DNA of 54,235 nucleotides from Oscillospiraceae bacterium (GCA_022800935.1 JAAWRH010000028.1:1-54235); one strand, 5' to 3'; shown: positions 9,064-17,189, numbered from the stretch's first letter. A program made the numbers and translations. The notes: a model not told the origin generated them from the letters alone.

Positions 9064-9592
9064 CGTCTTCTACCTCCTCGTCCTCATAGACCGGCGGGTG
9101 TACGATATTCAAACTGTAATCATCCTTGCCGAACTCACAGCGGTCAAGGAGCATTTGCGGGATCTTCTTTACTGCTATATTTGTATAAGCCTTGTCCAGC
9201 CCCTTATCATAAGAACGGCAGGCAATGACAAGATATTCGTCCTCCTCCATACTGCCCTTGATGGCATCCAGATAGTCGGCGGTCAGGTGGCGGGTCGTGG
9301 TGAAAAGGTAACTGTTTTCATTACCTGTTGCCTGCCTCCAGAAGAAGTCGGCATTGGGCTGATAGGTAAAGCCTTCATGGAGCGCTACCGCTGCCGCCAG
9401 TGTATCAGCATTATAATCAGGGTTGATGACAGCCTCCCCGAAAGCGTCCTTATTGATGAGGGTGGGGGCAAGCTCGTAGAAGCGATAGCCGCCGCCGCCT
9501 TGCCAATTTTGAGATTTAGTAACGCCGCCTTGATCTTCACCGGCAATCACTTTGTCCAGTCGTACTTTGCAGTGGGTATAGGCGTGGTCCCC
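9056..9592 (-). pseudogene. Type III Mod DNA methyltransferase, C-terminal fragment only
   Basis: This frame encodes about 180 residues matching the C-terminal end of type III Mod proteins: HAYTHCKVRLDKVIAGED, GGYRFYELAPTL, INPDYNADTLAAAVALHEGF and NSYLFTTTRHLT. The upstream parts with the DPPY and FxGxG methyltransferase motifs and the target-recognition region are absent. Mod similarity stops near 9592, where the sequence changes to a different gene in another frame. The open frame reaches 9631 with a TTG, but no ribosome binding site supports it. The stop overlaps the res start, keeping the old operon geometry. No methylation activity is expected. Confidence 0.82.
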
Positions 9593-10451
9593 TTGGTTTA
9601 AATTGCAGAGTGAGGCGGTTTTCCGCTTCAAAAAACTTAATTGAAATTTCTTTTCCTATTTTGATTAAGCTGTCATCTTTTTCGTTTTCTATGAAATAGC
9701 TATCATAATACTTCTGCCCACCTACACAAACCGGTTTAGAAACAGGGCAATACATCGTCATATTTTTGATCTTGTCAATAGGAATTTCAATATCTAATCC
9801 TTCTAACTTTGCATACAGATAAATATCATGGGACGCGACATATTTTCCAATGTTATAAGGAGTAATACCAATTCCAGGAGTTGAAAATAATAAGTTCTTA
9901 ACTTTAACACCTCTTTTTTTAAAGTCCTCAAAACAAGGCAATTCCTTGTTTGCAAAGCTTGCCTGTTTAACACGATCTTGTGCAAAAGAAGAAATAATAC
10001 TCGTCATTTCACGTGGATCATCTTCGGGAAATTTTTGAAGTTTGATGTTTCTTGACTTATGATGCTTTGCAGTCTCCAACTCTTTTTTTAAATCGTAGAC
10101 TTGTAACGCAGAATAATAGATTTGATGAGATTGATTCTCAAAGTCAAGACTCACCAAGAACAACATACATCCGCCATTGTTCATCCAAATCTTTAAATCA
10201 GAAATTTCACATGAATAAGAAGTCGATTTAGCTGAAGATTTACTGATAGTCCCCTTTACTTGAATTGGAATAGCCAATATTCCATCCGTTTTCTTTTGTT
10301 CAGCACTCGCATATACAAATACTTGCCCATCCCACGATGGAGTTTTATCATTTTCGCTGATATATGTGGATAAAGTAGGGCAACGTAACAATGCCCCTTT
10401 TAGAGCAAGTGTAGCGCTTTCTTCGATTCGTTTGGTATTTAATGTAGCCAT
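9537..10451 (-). CDS. DUF4365-like protein, 3' end fused into the mod relic
   Basis: The preferred start is ATG 10451 (MATLNTKRIEES), with GAGGT about 5 nt upstream; the frame stays open to an ATG at 10553. The N-terminal part (KKTDGILAIPIQVKGT, CEISDLKIWMNNGGCMLFLVSLD) looks like DUF4365, a restriction-endonuclease-like fold that often occurs in defence loci; QVKGT would be part of the nuclease-like core. The later segment was not recognised. From about 9592 the frame reads through mod DNA in the wrong frame (PRLYPLQSTTGQSDCR) and stops, so the last 18 or so residues are not native. Whether the native protein ended near this point is unknown. Confidence 0.55.
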   Translation of the reverse strand: MATLNTKRIEESATLALKGALLRCPTLSTYISENDKTPSWDGQVFVYASAEQKKTDGILAIPIQVKGTISKSSAKSTSYSCEISDLKIWMNNGGCMLFLVSLDFENQSHQIYYSALQVYDLKKELETAKHHKSRNIKLQKFPEDDPREMTSIISSFAQDRVKQASFANKELPCFEDFKKRGVKVKNLLFSTPGIGITPYNIGKYVASHDIYLYAKLEGLDIEIPIDKIKNMTMYCPVSKPVCVGGQKYYDSYFIENEKDDSLIKIGKEISIKFFEAENRLTLQFKPRGPRLYPLQSTTGQSDCR

Positions 10452-10556
10452 TCTGCACCTCATATTTTCTTGAATATACTTCCCGTTTTTTATCCTGGCA
10501 TCTTTCAATTTCTGTGCATCTATTGGAATAACCCATGTATTTGCAATTCTCATTCC

Positions 10557-10718
10557 TCATTGTACCGGGGATACATTCATCACAGCATAAAACTTGAATC
10601 CATCGTGTAGAGATTTTTCATTTTTTGATACTTGCCCGCATATCAATGTCCTATGTCTATTATAGTCGTAGGAGTGAACAAAATCAATAAGCTTTTGTAT
10701 TTGCAGTTTCGTACCCAT
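10557..10718 (-). CDS. Small hypothetical ORF upstream of the DUF4365-like gene
   Basis: A 53-codon frame (MGTKLQIQKLIDFVHSYDYN...) that ends 4 nt before the alternative ATG at 10553. The composition is protein-like, but no clear Shine-Dalgarno sequence precedes it. It may be the remains of a longer gene in the same decayed defence locus, or chance. I do not recognise it. Confidence 0.25.
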   Translation of the reverse strand: MGTKLQIQKLIDFVHSYDYNRHRTLICGQVSKNEKSLHDGFKFYAVMNVSPVQ

Positions 10719-10738
10719 TATATTTCATTCTTTTATCA

Positions 10739-10767
10739 TTGACATTCCCCCCGCCGTCGTGTATACT
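10739..10767 (+). promoter_or_regulatory. Consensus sigma-A promoter before the first GNAT gene
   Basis: TTGACA (10739-10744), a 17-bp spacer and TATACT (10762-10767) form a near-perfect promoter. The predicted transcription start near 10774 lies only about 6 nt before the left arm of the hairpin at 10780. Confidence 0.85.
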
Positions 10768-10779
10768 AATAAAAAACAA

Positions 10780-10819
10780 GCCACGCTTTTCCTTTCTGGG
10801 GAAAAGTGTGGCCTTTTTC
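10780..10819 (+). terminator. Intrinsic terminator or attenuator directly after the promoter
   Basis: A 13-bp stem with one G-U pair (10780-10792 with 10800-10812) closes a 7-nt loop and is followed by CTTTTTC. It has the form of a strong intrinsic terminator, yet sits between a consensus promoter and the TTG start of the downstream gene at 10838, so expression would depend on read-through. It could end a very short RNA. Confidence 0.75.
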
Positions 10820-10837
10820 ACTAAGGGGGTATCCAAA

Positions 10838-11371
10838 TTGTCCCATTTGATTTTACAAACAGAACGCCTGCTCCTTCGGGAAATGACCCCGCTGGACCTT
10901 CCGGACCTGCGGGAGATGCTTCAGGACAGCCGTGTCATGTACGCTTACGAGGGCCCCTTTGCCGATGAGGAGGTGCAGCTTTGGCTGGACCGGCAGTTTA
11001 CCCGCTACCGGGAGGATGGCATCGGTCTGTGGGCCGCCGTGGAAAGGGAGAGCGGCAGCATGGTTGGCCAGGTGGGGCTGACCTGGCAGGACGCGGACGG
11101 AGCACGGGTGCTGGAGGTGGGGTATCTGTTAAAATACCGGTTCTGGCATAAGGGGTATGCCGCCGAAGCCGCCAGAGGGTGTGCGGACTGCGCCTTCCGG
11201 CAGATGGGGGCGGACCGGGTTTACAGCATCATCCGGGACAGCAATATCCCCTCCCAGAAGGTGGCCCGCCGAAACGGGATGCAGCCGGAATTCACCTTTG
11301 TAAAGCATTACCGTGGGGTGGATATGCCCCATATTGTGTTTTCCGTTTCCAGAGAGGACTTTTATCGCTGA
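10838..11371 (+). CDS. GNAT-family N-acetyltransferase (RimJ/RimL type)
   Basis: A 177-residue protein read from TTG at 10838, with AAGGGGGT 7 nt upstream. The frame is open back to 10739, but that part covers the promoter and hairpin. It begins with LILQTERLLLREMTPLDLPDL, the usual start of RimJ/RimL-type acetyltransferases. The acetyl-CoA-binding region lies near VLEVGYLLKYRFWHKGYAAEAARG, and SIIRDSNIPSQKVARRNGM is the conserved helix near the C-terminus. The substrate is unknown. The 3' end overlaps the convergent Nudix gene by 10 bp. Confidence 0.88.
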   Translation: MSHLILQTERLLLREMTPLDLPDLREMLQDSRVMYAYEGPFADEEVQLWLDRQFTRYREDGIGLWAAVERESGSMVGQVGLTWQDADGARVLEVGYLLKYRFWHKGYAAEAARGCADCAFRQMGADRVYSIIRDSNIPSQKVARRNGMQPEFTFVKHYRGVDMPHIVFSVSREDFYR

Positions 11372-11772
11372 CCGCGGAATATTCGATCCCGCTCCTGGAA
11401 CAGTACCGGCGTGATGGCAGGATAGGTGATGTTTTCCGTGAGCACGTCAAACGTCCTTACCTCTGCCATTTCGCTTTCCGGCAGAGGGCCCAGCTCCAGG
11501 ATTTCCGCCTCAAAGGCCACGCCGCAGCTTCCGCCAAAGGAATAGTCAAACAGTGAGTTTATCTCGTACCGCACTGCCCCGGACTCCTCAAACAGCTCTC
11601 TTCGGGCAGCCTGCTCCGGTGTTTCTCCTGGTTCAATGTGTCCTCCCTGGGTCTCCCAGGTGTTCCGCTCCCGGTGGCGGCTCAGCAGTATTTTTCCCTG
11701 ATACCGGGACAGGATTACCACATACCGGTAGTTTTCAAAGCTCCCCAGCGGATGGATTTTGCAGCCCATCAT
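11362..11772 (-). CDS. Nudix hydrolase
   Basis: A 136-residue Nudix protein. The Nudix box is complete: GGHIEPGETPEQAARRELFEESGA with the RE..EE..G residues that bind the metal. It is expected to hydrolyse a nucleoside diphosphate-X substrate; the beginning (YRYVVILSRYQGKILLSRHRERNTWETQGG) resembles the MutT/NUDT group. AGGAG lies about 6 nt before the ATG at 11772, and a second in-frame ATG follows at once. It is divergent from the downstream GNAT gene, with which it shares a short AT-rich promoter region. Confidence 0.88.
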   Translation of the reverse strand: MMGCKIHPLGSFENYRYVVILSRYQGKILLSRHRERNTWETQGGHIEPGETPEQAARRELFEESGAVRYEINSLFDYSFGGSCGVAFEAEILELGPLPESEMAEVRTFDVLTENITYPAITPVLFQERDRIFRGQR

Positions 11773-11858
11773 AGCTCACTCCTAAAAAGAAAATTTGTTT
11801 CTTTTATAATAGCACATCGGAAAAAGAAAGTCAAATCAACGAGAAAGAAGTGTCAATT

Positions 11859-12386
11859 ATGCTGAAAACCATCGAAAAAGCCAGTCTGCCCCATCTGGAC
11901 ACCCTGACGGAATTCTATGACAGGGTGACGGACCATCTGGAGGCCACTGTCAACTATCCAAAGTGGACGAAGGGAGTGTACCCCAGTAGGGAGAGCATTC
12001 AAAGGGCCATTGAGGACGGCGTCCAGTATATCTGCACCTCGGACGAAAAGGCGGTGGGGGCCTTTATCCTCAATCGGGACCCTCAGGGGAACTACGCCGC
12101 TGGAGAGTGGACGCGGAACATTCCTGAGGGGGAGTATATGGTAATCCACACTCTGGCAGTCTCCCCGGACTGCCCCCGGCAGGGAATCGGACAGTTTATG
12201 ATTGTATACGCCATCGAGCTGGCAAAGGTCCAGGGGTGTAAGGGAATCCGCCTCGATGTGGTTCCGGACAACATTCCCGCCCGGAAACTGTATGAAAAGG
12301 CGGGCTTTACCTTTGCGGGGGAAAAGGACCTGAAGCGGGACATCCCGGAAATCCCCCTGTTCGCCCTGTATGAGCTGAATTTTTAA
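11859..12386 (+). CDS. GNAT-family N-acetyltransferase
   Basis: A 175-residue protein from ATG 11859; GTG 11850 is an in-frame alternative, and neither has a strong Shine-Dalgarno sequence. The fold order is clear: GVQYICTSDEKAVGAFILN, then VIHTLAVSPDCPRQGIGQFM with the acetyl-CoA pyrophosphate loop RQGIGQ, then GIRLDVVPDNIPARKLYEKAGF. This arrangement is common in small-molecule or N-terminal amine acetyltransferases. It heads a likely operon with the DUF1961 gene (15 nt away) and the methyltransferase. Confidence 0.85.
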   Translation: MLKTIEKASLPHLDTLTEFYDRVTDHLEATVNYPKWTKGVYPSRESIQRAIEDGVQYICTSDEKAVGAFILNRDPQGNYAAGEWTRNIPEGEYMVIHTLAVSPDCPRQGIGQFMIVYAIELAKVQGCKGIRLDVVPDNIPARKLYEKAGFTFAGEKDLKRDIPEIPLFALYELNF

Positions 12387-12401
12387 AAGGGGGGCGCTCT
12401 C

Positions 12402-13073
12402 ATGACAAAGGAACTGATCTATGACAATCCCCTAAACTGCGAAAGGGCGCTGGAGGGCTTTGTGCTGGAGGGTTCGGCGGTGATGACCTTTCCCCAGGGC
12501 CGCCTGCGGCTGGAAAACCGCCTGGACCCTTCCCTGAAGCAGAAAGCCAACTATGTGCTGTGGTGCCCCCAGGAATTCCCCTCTGACATTGCCGTTGAGT
12601 GGGACTTCTGGCCGGTAAGGCAGCCGGGGCTGGCGATTCTGTTCTTTGCCGCCAGAGGAAAAAACGGGGAGGATCTGTTCGACCCGTCTCTACAGCCCCG
12701 CACCGGGGAATACCCCCTGTACCACCATGGGGACATCAATGCTTTCCACATCTCCTATTTCCGCCGGAAGGAGCCGGACGAGCGGGCCTTCCACACCTGC
12801 AACCTGCGGAAAAGCTACGGCTTTTACATGGCTGCCCAGGGCGGCGACCCGATTCCCGATGTGGGGGAAGCCGTCGGACCGTATCATTTAGAGGTAATCA
12901 AGCGGGGGACGGAGGTGGGCTTTTCGGTCAACGGCCTGGAGGTCCTCCACTACCATGACGACGGGGAGACTTTCGGACCGCTGCTGGGCGGCGGAAAAAT
13001 AGGCTTCCGCCAGCTTGCGCCGATGATCGGGGAATATGCCAATTTAAAGGTGTTTTGGATCAACGAAAAATAG
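12402..13073 (+). CDS. DUF1961 (YesU-like) protein
   Basis: A 223-residue protein with GGGGGG about 8 nt before the ATG. It matches the DUF1961 family, of which B. subtilis YesU from the rhamnogalacturonan region is the known example: VEWDFWPVRQPGLAILFFAARG, GDINAFHISYFRR, NLRKSYGF and HYHDDG. The family has a concanavalin-like jelly-roll fold and is thought to bind or cleave sugars; no reaction is established. It has no signal peptide. It is placed between an acetyltransferase and a methyltransferase, 15 nt from each, so an operon is likely, although none of these is an obvious partner in glycan use. Confidence 0.8.
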   Translation: MTKELIYDNPLNCERALEGFVLEGSAVMTFPQGRLRLENRLDPSLKQKANYVLWCPQEFPSDIAVEWDFWPVRQPGLAILFFAARGKNGEDLFDPSLQPRTGEYPLYHHGDINAFHISYFRRKEPDERAFHTCNLRKSYGFYMAAQGGDPIPDVGEAVGPYHLEVIKRGTEVGFSVNGLEVLHYHDDGETFGPLLGGGKIGFRQLAPMIGEYANLKVFWINEK

Positions 13074-13088
13074 GAGGAATTCATTTTT

Positions 13089-14021
13089 ATGGACTACAGC
13101 CAAAAAATCTCGGACCGCCTGTGGAACCTTCCGGATAAGGGAGAGCGGGAAAGCCGCCGGGAGGAAACCTTCATCGACGATATTGTCCAGAAAAGCCATA
13201 TTGAAAAGGAGCTTCTCTCCAATTTAGAGGAAATCAAAACCGTATTTGACGGTGGGGCCGGGTGCGGCAGGTTCTCCATTCTCCTTGCCAAGCATGGCTG
13301 CCGAGTCACCCATTTTGACATCTCCCAGCCCATGATCGACAAGGCAAGGGAACTGGCGGAGGCGGAAGGGGTGTCAGACCGGATCACCTTTGTCAAGGGG
13401 GCTCTGGAAGACCTTTCGGCTTATCCGGACAAGGTCTTTGACCTAGTTGTATCCTTTGACGCGCCTGTCTCCTACACCTATCCCAATCAGGAGACGGTCA
13501 TCGGGAATCTGGTGCGCATCGCCAAAAAGAAAATCATGATAAGCGTCTCCAGCCGTCTGGGGTCTCTCCCCTATGCGGCAAACCCCCTGAACAAAAACCA
13601 GTTTATCCTGAATGAAAACTGTGAGGACCCATGGGTTCAGTGGTGCATCAAAAACAAGGATAAAATGGTGGAGGGATTCCGCTTTGACAGGGAATACGCG
13701 GAGCACATCCTATCAGGCGGGCTTATGGGTGGCGAGGAGGAGATTGCCCAGTACGAACAGGGCAAGGCCCCCTGGTGCATCACCTATACCTTCCTGCCGG
13801 ACGAGCTGAAGGGCATCCTGGAAAAATTCGGGGTAAAGGATGTTCAGCTGGCCGGACCGGGTGCCTATGCCCGAACCATCCCCCATGAAATCCTGGTTAA
13901 AATCATGCGGGACCCCCAACAGCGCGTAGACTTTCTGGACTTTTGCCATCGGTTTGACGCAAATCCCTATGTGTGCGGCATGGGAAAGGACAACCTGTTC
14001 GCCAAGGGGAAGATAATATAG
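13089..14021 (+). CDS. Class I SAM-dependent methyltransferase
   Basis: A 310-residue protein with GGAGG about 12 nt upstream. Motif I is VFDGGAGCGRFSILLA (about 53-68), followed by the acidic SAM-ribose site in THFDIS and motif IV near DLVVSFDAP. The first 50 residues and the long C-terminal region (about 170-310) are extra to the Rossmann core and probably select the substrate, which I cannot name. It is the last gene of the GNAT-DUF1961-methyltransferase cluster and is followed by a strong hairpin. Confidence 0.8.
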   Translation: MDYSQKISDRLWNLPDKGERESRREETFIDDIVQKSHIEKELLSNLEEIKTVFDGGAGCGRFSILLAKHGCRVTHFDISQPMIDKARELAEAEGVSDRITFVKGALEDLSAYPDKVFDLVVSFDAPVSYTYPNQETVIGNLVRIAKKKIMISVSSRLGSLPYAANPLNKNQFILNENCEDPWVQWCIKNKDKMVEGFRFDREYAEHILSGGLMGGEEEIAQYEQGKAPWCITYTFLPDELKGILEKFGVKDVQLAGPGAYARTIPHEILVKIMRDPQQRVDFLDFCHRFDANPYVCGMGKDNLFAKGKII

Positions 14022-14024
14022 CAG

Positions 14025-14061
14025 CGCCGCCCACGACTTTTTGTAGTGGGCGGCGTATTTT
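14025..14061. terminator. Bidirectional terminator
   Basis: CGCCGCCCAC (14025-14034) pairs perfectly with GTGGGCGGCG (14046-14055) around an 11-nt loop, followed by TATTTTTT. It sits between convergent stop codons of the methyltransferase and the Nudix gene. Confidence 0.88.
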
Positions 14062-14562
14062 TTACAGGCTCATAGACCGGTCATAAAGGGTGGTAAAATA
14101 ATGCACCGCGGGCACCACCCGCTTTTGGGTGAACATATCCGCGAAGATTTCCGGTGTCACCCATTTGATGCCTACGACCCTGTCCGGGTCCGGCCGCAGG
14201 TCCCGGATTTCCAAATCTAAGTGGAACACCCACACATCGATAAAGTGATCTCCGCTGCGGATGCTTTGCAGCCTTCTGCCGTGATAGGCGGCTACTTCGG
14301 CCCCCGACTGCTCTCGTACCTCCCGGAGAACGGCCTTGGCGCTGTCCTCACCGGACAGGGCCCATCCCCCAATGCAGTCCCACAGCATGGGGTACTCCCC
14401 ATCGTCTGGGTGATGCTGTACCATTAAAATCTCACCTTTGGAGTTGATAATCCATCCGCTGACCATCAGGTGGTAGCTGCCCTGGGGAAGGTTTTCCCCT
14501 GCGCGGACCGTTTTTCCGGTCAGGTTACGTCTTGCGTCATATAAATCCCAAAGCTCTGGCAT
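14062..14562 (-). CDS. Nudix hydrolase with altered Nudix box
   Basis: A 166-residue protein beginning MPELWDLYDARRNLTGKT, a start typical of the isopentenyl-diphosphate-isomerase-like Nudix group. The Nudix box reads GGWALSGEDSAKAVLREVREQSGA: the GX5EX7RE part is kept, but the second glutamate of the usual REXXEE is glutamine. That may weaken metal binding, or reflect a subgroup feature. Its substrate is unknown. It follows the ylxM-ffh-rpsP-khpA operon on the same strand but is separated from it by a terminator. Confidence 0.82.
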   Translation of the reverse strand: MPELWDLYDARRNLTGKTVRAGENLPQGSYHLMVSGWIINSKGEILMVQHHPDDGEYPMLWDCIGGWALSGEDSAKAVLREVREQSGAEVAAYHGRRLQSIRSGDHFIDVWVFHLDLEIRDLRPDPDRVVGIKWVTPEIFADMFTQKRVVPAVHYFTTLYDRSMSL

Positions 14563-14617
14563 ATGTGATTCCGTCCTCTCCTGTCAGTTTCGGATGAAGT
14601 CTTTTGCAATAAAGGAC

Positions 14618-14662
14618 AAATGCCGCCGCACCGGACCTTTCAGACGCAGTGCGGCGGCATTT
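14618..14662 (-). terminator. Terminator of the ylxM-ffh-rpsP-khpA operon
   Basis: A 14-bp perfect stem (14618-14631 with 14649-14662) with GC-rich core, about 40 nt past the khpA stop. The U-tract on the minus strand is weak (GTCCTTTATT), but stem strength and position support the call. Confidence 0.75.
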
Positions 14663-14702
14663 CAGCAATTAAGGAAGCTCCGCATCAATCCGTGTGGTTT
14701 CC

Positions 14703-14936
14703 TCAATCAATTTCAACGGAGGCCTTAGTACCGGCCTTGTTTGCGGCCGCGCGGACAACCGTGCGGACTGCCTTAGCGATTCTGCCCTGCTTTCCGATGA
14801 CCCTGCCCATATCCTCCTGCGCAACATGCAGATGATATACAATCGTGCCATCCTCCAGGGGCGGATCGACGGTAACGCTTACCGCGTCCTTTTCCTCGAC
14901 AAGGCCCTTAGCAATAACTGTGATGAGCTGTTCCAT
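14703..14936 (-). CDS. khpA: KH-domain RNA-binding protein KhpA
   Basis: A 77-residue single KH-domain protein, with AGGAGG 8 nt before the ATG. The RNA-binding GXXG loop is GKQG (48-51) inside GRVIGKQGRIAKAVRTVVRA. KhpA pairs with KhpB/Jag in Gram-positive bacteria and influences cell elongation and division and sRNA-mRNA contacts. The position directly after rpsP is the usual one. In many genomes rimM, trmD and rplS follow; here the operon ends with a terminator. Confidence 0.93.
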   Translation of the reverse strand: MEQLITVIAKGLVEEKDAVSVTVDPPLEDGTIVYHLHVAQEDMGRVIGKQGRIAKAVRTVVRAAANKAGTKASVEID

Positions 14937-15000
14937 TGGTGAAGCCTCCTACAAGCAAATTAAGGGTCGCTGAATGCCCGCGCGTCCGGCACGGACCAAA

Positions 15001-15243
15001 TTAGAGAACGCCGGAAATCTTCAACAGATTTTTCACGGTGTCAGTGGGCTGAGCGCCGTTGGAAATCCACTTCTTTGCCTTTTCGCCGTCAACCTTGATG
15101 ACAGAGGGCTCCTTGGTGGGGTCGTAGTAGCCCAGCTCTTCGATAAAGCGGCCATCGCGGGGATAACGGGAATCAGCGACAACAATGCGGTAAAAGGGAG
15201 CCTTTTTCGCGCCCATACGGCGCAGTCTTATTTTAACAGCCAT
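15001..15243 (-). CDS. rpsP: 30S ribosomal protein S16
   Basis: An 80-residue protein with the full S16 signature: [20 protein letters not shown] at the N-terminus, then [24 protein letters not shown] lies about 9 nt before the ATG. S16 is an early assembly protein of the 30S subunit. It is separated from ffh by about 175 nt containing two small hairpins, so it may also be transcribed separately from ffh. Confidence 0.97.
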   Translation of the reverse strand: MAVKIRLRRMGAKKAPFYRIVVADSRYPRDGRFIEELGYYDPTKEPSVIKVDGEKAKKWISNGAQPTDTVKNLLKISGVL

Positions 15244-15418
15244 TTCGATTTGCCTCCATAAAATAGAATAGAATGTATATTTTCATCGGGGGAATTCCCG
15301 ATAAAGTCAAATAAAAGTTGTACTATTCTCCGATAAAATCATACTTTCGTTACCGGGCGAAAAGCTTAGTTTAGCAGTTGTTAAAAGCGAATTAAAGTTC
15401 TTTTTGATACTTTTTCTT

Positions 15419-16774
15419 TCAAGAAAAAGTATTGGGGAAGTTGGGGGGCATTATGGGCATCCGGCGGCGTTTGCCCCGCCTGAAGCCGGACATCTGCTTC
15501 ATCATCTTCTGCATCTGCTCAAACTGCCGCAGAAGACGGTTGACGTCCTCCACCCTTGTGCCGCTCCCCGCGGCGATCCTCCGTTTGCGGGAGGGATTGA
15601 TGATATCCGGTTTTTCCCGTTCCCTGGGGGTCATAGAGTAGATGATGGATTCTATCTTCTGGAGCTGAAGCTCACCGGCGGCAACATCGTCGTCGCTGAT
15701 TTTCCCGGATACGCCGGGAATCATTCCCAGAAGCTGCCCCAAAGGTCCCATCTTTTTCATCTGCTTCATCTGAGAGAGCAGGTCATTGAGGTCAAAGGAG
15801 TTGGCCTTCATCTTTCTGGCCATCTCCAGGGCTTCCCTTTCGTCCACCTGGACCTGGGCCTTCTCAATCAGGGTGAGCACGTCGCCCATACCCAGAATGC
15901 GGGAGGCCATCCGGTCGGGGTAAAAGGGTTCCAGGTCCTCCAGCTTTTCGCCGGTGCCCGCGAACTTGATGGGCTTTCCCGTCACGGCCTTGACCGAAAG
16001 GGCCGCGCCGCCGCGGGTGTCGCCGTCCAGCTTGGTGAGAATCACCCCGTCGATTCCCAGTGCCTCGTCAAAGGACTTGGCCACATTGACCGCGTCCTGG
16101 CCGACCATGGAGTCAATCACCAGCAGTATCTCATCCGGCGTGATCTCCGCCTTCACCTTCCGAAGCTCTTCCATCAGCTCCTCGTCGATGTGCAGCCGGC
16201 CCGCCGTATCCAGTATGACGATGTCATAGCCGTGGTCCTTGGAGTAGGAAACCGCTTCCCTTGCCGTCTGTACCGGGTTCTGGGTTCCCCTTTCAAACAC
16301 AGGGGTCTCCGCCTTGGCGCCTACCACCTGGAGCTGCTGAATCGCCGCCGGGCGGTAGATATCGCAGGCCACCAGCAGGGGACGGTGTCCCTCCTTGCGG
16401 AAGTGGGCGGCCAGCTTGGCGGCGTGGGTGGTCTTGCCCGCGCCCTGGAGCCCGCACATCATGATGACGGTGGGGATTTTTGAGGACATGTGAATCCGGC
16501 TGTTGGTGGAACCCATCAGGGCGGTCATTTCCTCGTTGACAATCTTAATCAGTTGCTGCGCTGGGGTCAGGCTTTCCAGCACATCCGCCCCCACGGCCCG
16601 CTGTGATACCGAGGTGATAAAGTCCTTGGCTACCTTGTAGTTGACGTCCGCCTCCAGCAGGGCCATGCGGACCTCGCGCATCGCTTCCTTTACGTCGCTC
16701 TCTGTCAGCCTGCCTTTCCCGCGAAGCCGTTTGAATGTCGCGGCCAGTTTTCCGGTTAATCCTTCAAAAGCCAC
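15419..16774 (-). CDS. ffh: Signal recognition particle protein Ffh
   Basis: A 451-residue SRP GTPase. GTG at 16774 (VAFEGLTGKLAATFKRL) is taken as start because AAGGGGG lies upstream and this is the universal Ffh N-terminus; the longer frame to 16840 runs through ylxM. The NG domain carries GLQGAGKTT (P-loop), DIYRPAAI, DTAGRL and TKLDGDTRGG; the M domain is methionine-rich (LLSQMKQMKKMGPL, QMQKMMKQMSGF). It binds signal peptides and 4.5S RNA and docks with FtsY. The start overlaps the ylxM stop by 11 nt, indicating coupled translation. The C-terminal tail is short and basic. Confidence 0.97.
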   Translation of the reverse strand: MAFEGLTGKLAATFKRLRGKGRLTESDVKEAMREVRMALLEADVNYKVAKDFITSVSQRAVGADVLESLTPAQQLIKIVNEEMTALMGSTNSRIHMSSKIPTVIMMCGLQGAGKTTHAAKLAAHFRKEGHRPLLVACDIYRPAAIQQLQVVGAKAETPVFERGTQNPVQTAREAVSYSKDHGYDIVILDTAGRLHIDEELMEELRKVKAEITPDEILLVIDSMVGQDAVNVAKSFDEALGIDGVILTKLDGDTRGGAALSVKAVTGKPIKFAGTGEKLEDLEPFYPDRMASRILGMGDVLTLIEKAQVQVDEREALEMARKMKANSFDLNDLLSQMKQMKKMGPLGQLLGMIPGVSGKISDDDVAAGELQLQKIESIIYSMTPREREKPDIINPSRKRRIAAGSGTRVEDVNRLLRQFEQMQKMMKQMSGFRRGKRRRMPIMPPNFPNTFS

Positions 16775-17189
16775 CGGGATTTTCCCCCTTTTCTCCGTCT
16801 TGTCTGTCTGTTGTTTCGCTTGTTCTGAGGGTCCGCACAATTTCCTCGATCTTCTCCGCCATCTCTATAATCTGCCGGGAATACACATGGCGCTGCCCAT
16901 AATACCGCAGCCCCCGGCACAGCTCCTGAATCTGCTGAAAGCCCTGTTCCATTTCCGGAAAGCGCTGGGCCAGATGCAGCTTCTGTTCATATTCATAGAG
17001 CTGGGTTTCCCCGTGCTTGATGCTGTCCCGGACGCCCTGGCGGGAGATGTGGGTGATCTCGGCGATCTCTCCCAGAGAGAGGTCCTCGTTGTAGTACAGA
17101 TCCACCATTTCGCGCTGCTTTTCGGTGAGCAGCTCGCCGTAGAAATCGAGAAGAAAAGCCACCTTCAAATCTTTGCCCGGAGATGCCAA
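16764..17189 (-). CDS. ylxM: YlxM/p13-like helix-turn-helix protein of the SRP operon
   Basis: A 141-residue protein. TTG at 17189 is chosen because GGAGG lies 8 nt upstream and the family motif (KVAFLLDFYGELLTEKQREM) follows directly; the frame is open much further, but that part is antisense to other signals. The helix-turn-helix is DLYYNEDLSLGEIAEITHIS RQGVRDSIKHGE. YlxM accompanies ffh and modulates SRP function in streptococci. This protein is about 30 residues longer than the usual 105-115, with a coiled-coil-like, Glu/Arg-rich tail (AEKIEEIVRTLRTSE). Confidence 0.88.
   Translation of the reverse strand: MASPGKDLKVAFLLDFYGELLTEKQREMVDLYYNEDLSLGEIAEITHISRQGVRDSIKHGETQLYEYEQKLHLAQRFPEMEQGFQQIQELCRGLRYYGQRHVYSRQIIEMAEKIEEIVRTLRTSETTDRQDGEKGENPGGF

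Noticed and set aside
15395-15435. Hairpin overlapping the ffh stop codon as a terminator
   Set aside because: The stem is A/T-only on the outside and no U-run follows on the minus strand, so termination is not supported.
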